From Cytospora piceicola (lineage: Eukaryota; Ascomycota; Sordariomycetes; Diaporthales; Cytosporaceae): a stretch of 64,000 nt of DNA. Made by a program: the position numbers and the translations under genes. The stretch's first letter is position 1. The number at the start of each line of letters is the position of its first letter. The stretch spans positions 558,001-622,000 of the forward strand of contig JALQBC010000004.1 of NCBI GenBank assembly GCA_023375675.1, given 5' to 3'. Shown here piece after piece: positions 12,701 through 22,368 of this stretch. Under the pieces are notes generated by a model. The model did not search any database. It saw only the letters and a program-made list of their open reading frames with translations, and was not told the origin of the DNA.

Positions 12701-15624
12701 AGTAACGGGAGAGGCGCTGACATTATGCACAGGAGATTGAACAGACAGTGGAAAGGCCCAACAACCTCGCCCAGAGCGAGGCTGAATATGTGAGTTTCGG
12801 CGCATGGATTGGAAGAGACCGACGTCGAAGGCTGGGATGTCGTGGAGCCGGTGGCGGTTTGAGGGCCCCGAGTCGTCTGGAGTGGTCGCACTGGCTGATG
12901 TTCCTGTGCTCTGGTGACACGGAGCCGCGCTGTGCGCCAACGTGGTGAAGCGTATTGCAAGGCAAGGTTAACCGGGAAGAAACGGTCCCTCCCAATCCCC
13001 TTCCCCCCAACCACGAGGAGAAGACAGGGCCTCGATGTGGTCCGTGAACGAGGCATCTGCTTTGTGCTGTTACACAAGAGTAAGTGAGAGGATCTCGGAA
13101 GACTGAGAGACGTACACCACTCGCCTGGCAGACGGAGAAAACCATCTGATCCGGATAATTGCTGCAGCAGTTGGGTCATCGGCATCTAAGAGATGGCATG
13201 TGCGACGGTAGCATCGTGTTGATGTACCGCACAAACCCGCGACGATGATGTCGGTCAAGCAGCAGGAACTCGGGATTTCTAAGCGACTGTAAGACAGGGC
13301 ACTTCTGCGGGCCAGAGTTAGGGAAGAGGGGGTGAACGACATAGCAGTTGACCTGAATCCTGGACCCAGACTGGTCTCGGACAGGCTGACGAGGATGCAA
13401 TGAACCGACCGAGGTCATCTCCTGGCTCATCTTAAGACGCAGAATCCCGTTTTGACCCGAAGAGAAGGGTAAGCGACCCGAAGCAGCGCTCTTGGCAAGA
13501 AGGAAAAGGATACAGCCTGTCTCTTCTCCCTCCCCGAAGTCAAAATTAGGAACAGAGGGGCCAACTTTGTTCTTCTTCTTCCAGCGGGTTGGTGACCGCG
13601 GTCAGATGCCTTTCCATTCTTCACGCGGAAGAGACGTACAAAATCTCAGAGAAGCCACCAAGGTCTGGAAACAACGACAGTTTGTAAAGCATTGTGGATC
13701 AGCTAAATGTTGAATATCATCACCAACTCTAGAAGCTCAACTGATAGGTGGAAGAGGTTAACGTAGATATCAAGACAGCTGCCGGCAGCCGGCCATCGAG
13801 GCTGCTGACCAGTTGACCAGTTGGCCTGAGTAGTGATATCGTTTCGGAGCGAATGACTAGACGATGATTAGCATGTTGCTGGTCACGGACTGTCGACCTC
13901 AAGACGGTGGGTACACAACAGCAGCCTTTCTAAAGTACCAAGTATATACCAGGAGGACATAGTAGGTTCTCCTTACCCTAACAAACACTTCCCCGGGAAA
14001 GCTCCATTGAGCACTTTTGCCCTGAATATCTTGCTGCTACCTCATAGTTGGCACCTGCAAGGCACGGTAGCTCGATAGCCTGATTACCTGCTCAAAGATG
14101 ACCCGGAAATCCCCTCAGTTGGTCTACCTACGAGATCTACTGACCCCATTACGCAAAAACGCTGCTCAGTATGGAGCGGTAGGTGAACTAAAGAGAGCAA
14201 CTCATCGTCACGCTTAACAGCGTGATTTATATCTCGATTCGGGCCACCTGATATCACCAGTGCACCCGAGGAGGCTTACACACGTACTACCTCGGCGGCT
14301 TCGGGTGCTGGCATTGCTCATGTACCTACGAGCTACGACTCGAAAACCTTATCTTGCATCCTATATGTGCGTCACTGCAGGTAGTAGCTTGCAGATAAAA
14401 GAATAGACTCAGTATGACCTAATTCATGCGGGGGGAATATACGGTCTCCATGGTGTTTCCGGATGTCCTGTCGCCGTCTTGGCCCCTCGCCCTCGACTCC
14501 GTGGGTTGAGAGACACCACAACTATATGCCAAATAATAATATTACAATGGATCACTGGATATGTACTGGACAGGACGGTTTCTACGGCGCTCCAGTCCAA
14601 AGCAGCGGCCAGGATTACTGCACGTCTGTGAAATCAAACACACATGTTGGTACAAGTAACATACAGCAGGATAGACAAGAACCTTCATGCCTAGATACAT
14701 CTTCACAACCCCGCCAGCAGCTATTTTCATGGCTTGGGGGGAACGAGCTGCGTAGGAACACACTCCTGTACGTTCTCCCTACTGTCTGGCCTGACCTGCC
14801 CAGGTGACTTCAACCTCCTCCACAATAGCTGAGCAGATATGATGAGGATTATGACATGGATATAGCGGTATATGACTCTCATCACACAAGGAGTAAGTGT
14901 GCATGATATATTACGACACGATGACATGCATAGAATTACGAGTATCGGTGTCGTTGGATGGTCAAGCGTGCTTCTCACTGGGCCATTGCTTGGACACTGT
15001 AACCTATCTTCCCAATCAGTTTGACACGGTCATATAATCCGTCGTCTCACTGAGACTACTCGGGCGGCTACCTTTATAATGCAGTGATATACGCACAACA
15101 AGACGTGAGCAGCAACTAAAGAAGACAGGGGACATGGTCGTGAATCCAAGCTACATGGCCGAAAATGCAGTGGGTGGCGCCAACAGATACGTATCGGCAG
15201 CAGCCCCTGACGAGCTCACCGAACATCTCTTCAGCTAGACATGGCAGCACTCTGGAATATGTGCTGTTTCGGGGACTTTTCTTGCGTGATTCAACTGCCA
15301 CTGGGGCTAGTAGGATATTACATGCAAACACGAAGCATAAAAACCTTGGCACAGCAGAAGGAAAACCCGGGGTTGTTGTGAGTAGCACATATGAGAAGTC
15401 TCTGGCAGTTGATGTGCAAGTTGCTAACATATGCGCGAATGCTCCCTCAGCGCCGTGTCAAATGGTTTTGATCTCCAAGGTCTACCACAGCCAGGGGAAA
15501 AGTCCAAACTTAAGTAACGGAACAAGGGTATTATGTATCACACTGGCCCAGGAACCGACGGACACAATGATGACAGTTGGTAGAGGAAGTGAATATCAAT
15601 TGGTTCTCGCTCTAGATTGACACC
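9793..15624. other. Gene-poor interval, no supported gene
   Basis: 5.8 kb between the homeobox gene and the HADH gene. It must contain both 3' UTRs. Open frames up to 217 codons (12532-13185, minus) and 170 codons (11586-12098, plus) have no recognisable domain, no supporting splice pattern and overlapping competitors on the other strand. I see no tRNA or transposon hallmark. Confidence 0.55.
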
Positions 15625-16701
15625 TCAGTAGTCGTAGAAACCCTTCCCGCTTTTCTTGCCCAGCCAGCCTGCATCCACCATCTTACGCAATAACACGCTC
15701 GGTCGATACTTGCTGTCTCCCGTCTCCTCATGCAGCACCTTCATGATGGCCAGGCAAGTGTCCAAGCCGATGAAATCGGCCAGCTGCAAGGGGCCCATGG
15801 GCACGTTGGTGCCGTTCTTCATGATAGCATCAATCGAGTCCCTATCCCCGACACCCGTCTCTAGGCAAATCACGGCCTCGTTGATATAGGGCATCAGAAT
15901 GCGGTTCGCCAAGAAGCCTGGTGTGTCTGCGGATACGGAAGGGATTTTCCCCATAGATTTGCAGAATGCGACTGCCTTGTCCACGGTCTCCTGGCTGGTC
16001 TGCAGGCCGCTGATAATCTCGACGCCCTTTTGTACCGGCACAGGATTCATGAAGTGAGTCGATACCACACGGGAGCTGGCAGACAGGTCCTTTGGGTCTT
16101 TCGTTGTCGAAGCTGCAATACTAGTGATGGAGATGGAGGATGTGTTGGTGGCCAGGATGGCGTGAGGCGGGCAGATCTGGGCCAGCCTGGAGAAGATATC
16201 AAACTTGAGGTTTGGAATCTCTGGTACGGCCTCGATCACGAAATCGACCTCGGCAAGCGCATCTAGAGTTTGTATAGGTGAGAGGTTCGCCAGAGCTTTG
16301 TCGGCTTGCTCCTGAGTGATGCGCTGCTTAGATACATCTTTGGTGAGGAGCTTCTCTAGATTGCAAGGGTGAGCACAATGTTTCCCGAGGTGTACTGTTC
16401 ATATTCAGGTGAACATACCAGCGAAAGCCATCCCCTTATCCAATGATGCTTGGGAGTTGTCAACAATCGTGACGAGGACTTGGGCCTTTTGAGCAGCTAC
16501 CAAAGCTATCCCGAGACCCTAGATGAATGGCATGTCATGTCAGTCGTTGAGGTTCGGTGAAGCTGTCACATGCTTGAAACTCACCATCTGCCCAGCGCCC
16601 ACAACCCCCAGCCTTTTGATAGGCGTAGACGAGGAGCTATAGTGCCTCAACTGAGGCAGTAGCCTCTGTATCTGGCGTGTTCGAGGTATTGCGAATGCCA
16701 T
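15625..16701 (-). CDS. Mitochondrial 3-hydroxyacyl-CoA dehydrogenase (HADH / 3-hydroxybutyryl-CoA dehydrogenase)
   Basis: Oxidises 3-hydroxyacyl-CoA to 3-ketoacyl-CoA with NAD+ in short/medium-chain beta-oxidation. Three exons on the minus strand (16701-16585, 16518-16419, 16355-15625; introns 66 and 63 bp) give 315 aa, the usual family length. The N-terminus is rich in Arg, Ser and hydrophobic residues without acids before residue 27, as in a mitochondrial presequence. The Rossmann motif GAGQMG is at 35-40. The catalytic His is in THFMNP (His173), with its partner Glu in QKGVE (Glu185). The C-terminal domain has the typical PGFLANRI and GPLQLADFIGLD segments and ends KGFYDY, so there is no peroxisomal PTS1. 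The gene is divergent from TOF1 with about 450 bp between them. Confidence 0.95.
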
Positions 16702-16883
16702 CTCATAAAATGTACCAATATAAGGCAGGATCAATGAAGTGGGAGGAATACTGACCGTTGAGACCAGCCCTCGGCATGAGATCAGAGTCGGGGACTTACA
16801 ACCCCCCACCTCCCCTGTCGGTTATAGTCGGGCATTCAGATTCGACGTGAACAGGGTTCGGGGTTTACTTTGAATCGCGGGGA

Positions 16884-16894
16884 GGGGGGGGGGG
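16884..16894. repeat. Poly-G tract (11 G)
   Basis: A homopurine G run in the HADH/TOF1 intergenic region, in a GGGGAGGGG context. It could form a G-rich structure; no function can be assigned. Confidence 0.8.
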
Positions 16895-16989
16895 TACCGT
16901 CGGGACTGTGACAAGGAGGCCAGTGACTTTAACAGCCCGACATCGCGTCTTACACGAGGGCCCCTAGTTCAATTTATCTTATCAGTCCA

Positions 16990-16995
16990 ACGCGT
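16990..16995 (+). promoter_or_regulatory. MluI cell-cycle box (ACGCGT) upstream of TOF1
   Basis: A perfect ACGCGT lies 159-164 bp upstream of the TOF1 ATG, with further CGCG-core sequences nearby (GGCGCGTC and TTACGCGC, about 17006-17038). ACGCGT is the established binding core of the MBF G1/S transcription complex in yeasts. Its presence before a replication-fork gene fits S-phase expression, but control in this organism is inferred. Confidence 0.5.
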
Positions 16996-17153
16996 CCGTT
17001 TGTCGCGGCGCGTCCCCCAGACTTTCCATTTACGCGCTTCTGGGGGCCGTGGTAAACTCTCACCAACAAAACCAAACCATATAATTCTCTTTACGATCCC
17101 AAAGGCTTGGTGTTTCCAACAAGTCCGGGGCCAATCCCACCCTTAAATCGACC

Positions 17154-20100
17154 ATGGAGCCTCCAACTAGCCGAGAAGATGTTGTGCATCCTGAGGTTCG
17201 GGCGCACATCAACAGCTTGGTGTCTGCTGTAAGTCGCGAAACATCTACGGCGTGACCTCACTTATTTGTCCGGTTTCGGAAGTTGACAATATTACCACTT
17301 GAAAGCTAGGAGGCTTCAGCGACGAAGAAGACGGCGCCTACTACAGGCTTGGAGACGACGCATTGGATGTTCTCCGAGACATTAAAAAATGGATCCGGTT
17401 CTACGACGAGAAGACGAATCGCATGGACGTGGCGCGATGTTTGGCAGATGCAAACCTGGTCAACGGAGATTTGATACAAATCATTTCTCTATGGACCGAG
17501 AACTGTACAGACGACAAGTACAAATCACGGATAGCCCTGGCCTGCTACGAAATCCTGGCGCCCTTGACGTGGCCTATAGAAAAGAACAAGGAGACCATGA
17601 CCATCAACCACCACAGACATGTTCCGGTGCTCGAGCTTGCACAATTGAAATACAAGCGGGACATTATAAACTTCGATGGAGCACAACTACTCCACACGGC
17701 AGTCCGCATTGCGCTGCCTTCAATGGCCATGCCGGTCGGTGACAGGACGCAGAGGGACACCGGTATAATCAAATTGGTTCTATATTTCTTACGAAATATG
17801 GCCATTACCACCGCTCCACCCGGAATCAAGTTTGACGGCGATGAATCCCAAATATCGCGGTCCGCGACCATCGATGCGTTCTCATATCAGGACATCTTCC
17901 TGACCCTCTTGACCCTAGCATCGAACATGGGCGAGGATTTCAAGACGGAGGATGTTGTAGTTATGGAGATCATCTTCCACTTGATAAAGCGGGTCGACGT
18001 CAAGAAGCTCTTTCTCAATGAGCAGGATCTGAGGAAGGCCAAGTCAGACGAGCTGGCAAATGCAATGAAGAAGGAGTCCTCTATGCTGCGGTCATATAAC
18101 CGCAAAGCGCCCACAAGGCACAGCCGTTTTGGCACTATGCTTTGGGTACAGAAGTCGGACGGAAAGGTCTCCTCACTTTCTGGCCAGGGCGCGTTAGCCG
18201 ATGTTGCCAGCAGGGAACGCACAATGGATGACTCGAAGACTTTCCGACCACCAAGGCGCGCAGCTAAAGAGGAAATGGAACCCAAAGACCTCGGTCCTCC
18301 GGTCGTGCTGAATGCACGAGCCAACAACCAGCTTCGTGAGTTCGTTGAGGAGTTTCTGGACTCTGGTTTCAACCCTCTGTTTCAACAAGTGCGCAAGACC
18401 CTCGAAAGGGAAGGCGTCGAGGTCATGCAGCACCACGCTCAACAATTCTTCTATACCGTCGCCTGGTTTCTTGAGGCAGCACGGGCCAGGCAGCAATCAC
18501 AGAAGGGACGGAAGTCCTCAACCGATGATCAAGTAAGCAGCTTCCAGCTGGTTGCTGGGGTATTGAACCAGGAGACGTTTGTCACTCTGAAAAGATACCT
18601 ACACAAATCTTACACCGATCACGATTGGCGGGAGCTCAATTCTGTCATGCGATGTTTCACACAAATCCTCCTCACTGTCCAGGAGATGTTCTTATCAGAC
18701 AATGAAGAAGACCAAGAAATCGCGGAGAATGCGCTAAGCCGTCTTTTCTACGAAGAAGTCACCCATGATACTGTGGTCAACATCATACGGTCTTACAAAG
18801 AGCAGGGCTTCGACTACCTGGACGCGTGTACAGAGCTTGTCCACACATACATGCGAGTCCTGGAGTCCTACTCCAAAGAAAACGTGGACATGCAAGTCCG
18901 TTCCAAGAGGAGGACCAGGAAAAAGAAGAAGGCAGGGCAGACCGCAGCCACACAAGATGGTGAAGATTACGACCGGGACGAGGGAGATGCCGAGTCTGCA
19001 GATGACCAGGCCGAAGCAGAAAAAACCAGCCAGGAACGGAAATTCGATTTTAAGAAGTTTGCCAACAGATTTATGCCTCAAGGTGTCGTTGACACATTCG
19101 TCAGGTTTACGAAATATTACCGAGACCTGGACGATTCTCAGCTCAAACGAGCCCATCGGTATTTCTACAGGTTAGCATTCAAGCAGGACATGAGCGTCAT
19201 GCTCTTCCGCGTCGATATCATCCACCTTCTTTACAACATGATCAAGGGCCCTGAGCCCCTGGACAAAAATCTCAGCACGTACAAGGACTGGGAGGAGATT
19301 GTGAAGCAGATCATCAGACGCTGCATGAAAAAGATCGAGGAGCGGCCGGCACTTATCATCGAGATGTTGTTCTCCAAGATTAACGCCACGGCTTACTACC
19401 TTGAATATGGTTACGACAAACAGGTTCTCAGCACGTCTATACCGAGGCCCGCGGCCGAGCTTGAGTTCCGACGCGGAGACTTGACACTGGCCGAGCAGAT
19501 CGCTACTGCTGTCGGTCTGTTGCTGGACAAGAACGAGTCCGAGCATATTGAATGGGTCAAGAAGCAGTTGACAACCTGTGAGAGCAAACGTGCCGCATGG
19601 GAAGCGGCGGAGAAGGCGACACTTACGGTAGAGGAGCCGGATGGCACGATGGTGCTGAGAGAGGATTGGAAGAGCGCTATGAGAGAGCCGGAGATTTTCA
19701 GTGAGTACAAACGCTTCTCTCCAGAGAAACAAAGACAGAAACTGATATTTTTCCAGCTCTTCGGACAGACGAAGAAGCACGGAAGACTGCGTGTTTCAAG
19801 AACCCTCGCCTGCGCCTTCTCATGAAAGTCGTTGGTTTCGAACGTCTCTCCCCAACACTGGACGAGGAAATTGGCTCAGCTTGGGTTATACCCCCACGGC
19901 ATTCCGCTGAGGATCTTACCGAATACAAAGACCTTATCAACAAAGCCGAATTTAACCCTCCCACATTCGATGATGGCGAAACTACCGAGGACCAAGTCCG
20001 CCGTAAAACGGCTCCTCGAAAGAAGGCTGTCTATGACGATGACGAGGATGACATCGATGACATGCTCGATGATGGCGATGAGTCACTCTTTCCTGCCAAC

Positions 20101-20997
20101 CTCAGGATGAGCAAGCCAGTCGGGCCAGGCCACGATAAACCCGTCAAGAAACGTCGCCTCCGCCGCAAGACGGACAACGGTAGTGGGGACGATGATTTGC
20201 CGTCAGAAGAGGAAGACGAAATACGCGTCGAAAAGGCCCGTAAGCGCCGTAAGCGTGACCTCGACAAGCAGCGGAAGATCAAGTCCGCGCTCTATGTCAA
20301 CCCCAGTGACGATGAGTCAGACGCTGAGGCAGATGCGATCTTCTTCGCGCGAGAGGAGGCTATTCGGCAGCGCGTCAACCAGGCCCTTGCGAACGTACCC
20401 ACGGATGTGTCACAGATTCTGGACACAGAGGCACCGGCGATGGCCATTGAGGAGACGATGAGGCGCTTGATGGCTGATAGTGATGATGGAAACGGAAACA
20501 GCGATGAGGTTAGCTCCCGGGCGAGTCTGAAATCATCAACGAGACGGAGGAAGAGGAAGTCCGATGCTCTTATTGAGCCAGATGATGACCACGATGAAGA
20601 AGAAGAGCTGGGCAGCTCGCCACCAGCCAAGAAGAGGGCTTCCAAGGCTAAGAAGACCAGGGGAGGATTCCTGGCTGATAGTAGCGACGAGGATGATAAC
20701 ATGGACGATGCCGAACCATCTTCTCCTGCCCACGACAGTGTCGATGAGGAGGAAGACGATGTCGGCTCAGACGGTGATAAGATGGACATGGACGACATAC
20801 CGCTGTCACCCAACCCTCACAACTTGGACAAGAACGAGTTGACGGCAAACAAGCGGCGTCCGCTCGAGGAGAAAGAAGCCAATACAGTTGCAGCTCCAAA
20901 CGACACAGATGAGGAAGAGGACAATGTACTTGTATCGAGCAAGAGGCGTCCTAGGGTGAAAAGTGGGTTTGTGTTGGACAGTAGTGATGAAGAGTAA
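17154..20997 (+). CDS. TOF1: Topoisomerase 1-associated factor 1 (Tof1/Swi1/Timeless), replication fork protection
   Basis: A scaffold of the fork protection complex with Csm3/Swi3; it holds the replisome at stalled forks and mediates the S-phase checkpoint in the nucleus. Three exons, 17154-17228, 17306-19700 and 19757-20997 (introns 77 and 56 bp), encode 1236 aa, close to yeast Tof1. The Timeless N-terminal domain begins right after exon 1 ([20 protein letters not shown]) and continues through [19 protein letters not shown] second conserved block follows at 19.0-19.9 kb ([21 protein letters not shown]). The last ~300 residues are charged and disordered: an acidic run at about 917-936, K/R-rich nuclear-localisation-like patches, and repeated SSDEE motifs, including the extreme C-terminus. 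The start fits the exon 1 phase and has the context ACCATGG. Intron 2 splits the codon before LRTDEEARK. Confidence 0.96.
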
Positions 20998-22368
20998 TGA
21001 CCGGCATACATTGGAACGGCGCTGGGAGTCTGGTTTGTGAATTGAAACATAGTCGGATGGATACAGGCTTGCTGTTGGGCATTACATAGCACTTGCCCAG
21101 GGTAGTGAGTGGTTGGACTGGATATGAATGAAGGGTACTTCTTCCTGCAATATCGTATCCGTCTTATCTGTGTCACTCAATATGTAAGTTTTCTAATGTA
21201 GACTCTGTGACAAAATGCGCTATGCAGTAGGCCTATAATCTGTTATATACACCTTCCTTAGTGCTGATTTCAATGAACATGTATCAAATTGAAGGAGTTC
21301 CGCTGTTGACAAGTAACTTGTAAGACTTTCTATATTGAATCAACCACGACGAGAAGGCATTTTGCAGGCAATCTTTTCATTGTGAACTCAGATAGTCGGA
21401 CAGCTAACAGAGGGTGATATATGCGGACATGTGGATTCAACTAGAAGTACTGGAGGTAAATCCAAGTCCTACGACCTCTTTGTAGTGGCTTATGTGTAGA
21501 CCTCGCAGTCTTCTCCATGATGCAGAAAAGCCTCGAAATCTTCGTAAAACCATGGTTCCCTCCTGCCTAGAAATCTTACAGTCTCACGGAGCCACAAAAA
21601 AGCATTTGAAGATATTGATTATTTCCCCGGCAAACATGGACTAATTGGTGACAGAGGAAACTCGGCAGAGCGTATACTTATCTATGCCGAGATAATACGC
21701 TCAGCCACAACACAGCTGCTTCAAGAGCTGTCCTTGGGGTTTTTTTTTCTTCTCTGAAATACATTTAGTGATACACTAACAAGTCTGACCCCTCGCTTAT
21801 CATTATCCTCCATTATGAGGATTCTTCGCTACCACTTTCTATGTCCCGGACCACGTCCGTTTCCCCCCATCTGGCGCCATGAAGCCGGACCTGTAGGGAT
21901 CTGACCTCTAGGGCCAGGCAGTCTCCTCAGACCTGCACCAGCTCGTCCTCCCATTAGCGGAGGAGGTAGTGTCCTCATGGCCCCAAAACCTAGATGGCGG
22001 GGAGTTGCTACCAGCTCGGTAGGAGTCCCCGGGACTCGCACGCCAGGTGGAACCTGTGCGTGACGGTCAACGGACCCTCGTTGTGAAGACTGGGCGAAGG
22101 TATGGGAGTACATACTGCGAGGTCGCAATGTCCTGCTGTCAGGTCCCAGTCCTTCAGCCCGACTAGCCATTGCCCGCCTCAACATCGTGGGCCTTGTCGA
22201 AACCCTGAAAGGTAAATCTCTACTCCTTTGTTCCTCGGGGCCAACCTGAGCTGTGTGAGACCACGCCTGAGAGCCAGGACTATGAATCACCTCTGACGGG
22301 GGGAAGTTACCCTTGTTTGGCTCCCGCCAGTCCTTCCAGATCATTTTGTCTCCAGGCGGCTCTCGCTC
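20998..22368. other. Convergent 3' intergenic region
   Basis: Lies between the TOF1 and SHG1 stop codons, so it holds both 3' ends. Apart from the minus-strand open frame at 21829-22344, listed separately, nothing recognisable is present. Sequence around 21.2-21.75 kb is AT-richer than the genes. Confidence 0.6.
21829..22344 (-). CDS. Unrecognised open frame, 171 codons, doubtful
   Basis: An ATG-initiated frame on the same strand as SHG1, beginning 25 bp past the SHG1 stop codon. The translation is rich in Gly, Arg, Pro and Ser and ends in a Gly/Arg segment (GGNGRGPGHRKW). No family is recognised. It could be chance coding capacity in the SHG1 3' UTR, or an alternative 3' exon of SHG1. Confidence 0.15.
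   Translation of the reverse strand: MIWKDWREPNKGNFPPSEVIHSPGSQAWSHTAQVGPEEQRSRDLPFRVSTRPTMLRRAMASRAEGLGPDSRTLRPRSMYSHTFAQSSQRGSVDRHAQVPPGVRVPGTPTELVATPRHLGFGAMRTLPPPLMGGRAGAGLRRLPGPRGQIPTGPASWRQMGGNGRGPGHRKW

Noticed and set aside
12532..13185. 217-codon minus-strand open frame
   Set aside because: ATG start, but low-complexity Ser/Arg/Leu translation, no family and no splice support.
15165..15620. 151-codon plus-strand open frame next to HADH
   Set aside because: Starts with ATG, but no domain is recognised, and it lies where the HADH 3' UTR should be, ending four bases before the HADH stop codon.
19172..19780. 202-codon minus-strand frame opposite TOF1
   Set aside because: Overlaps strongly supported Timeless coding sequence; no family match.
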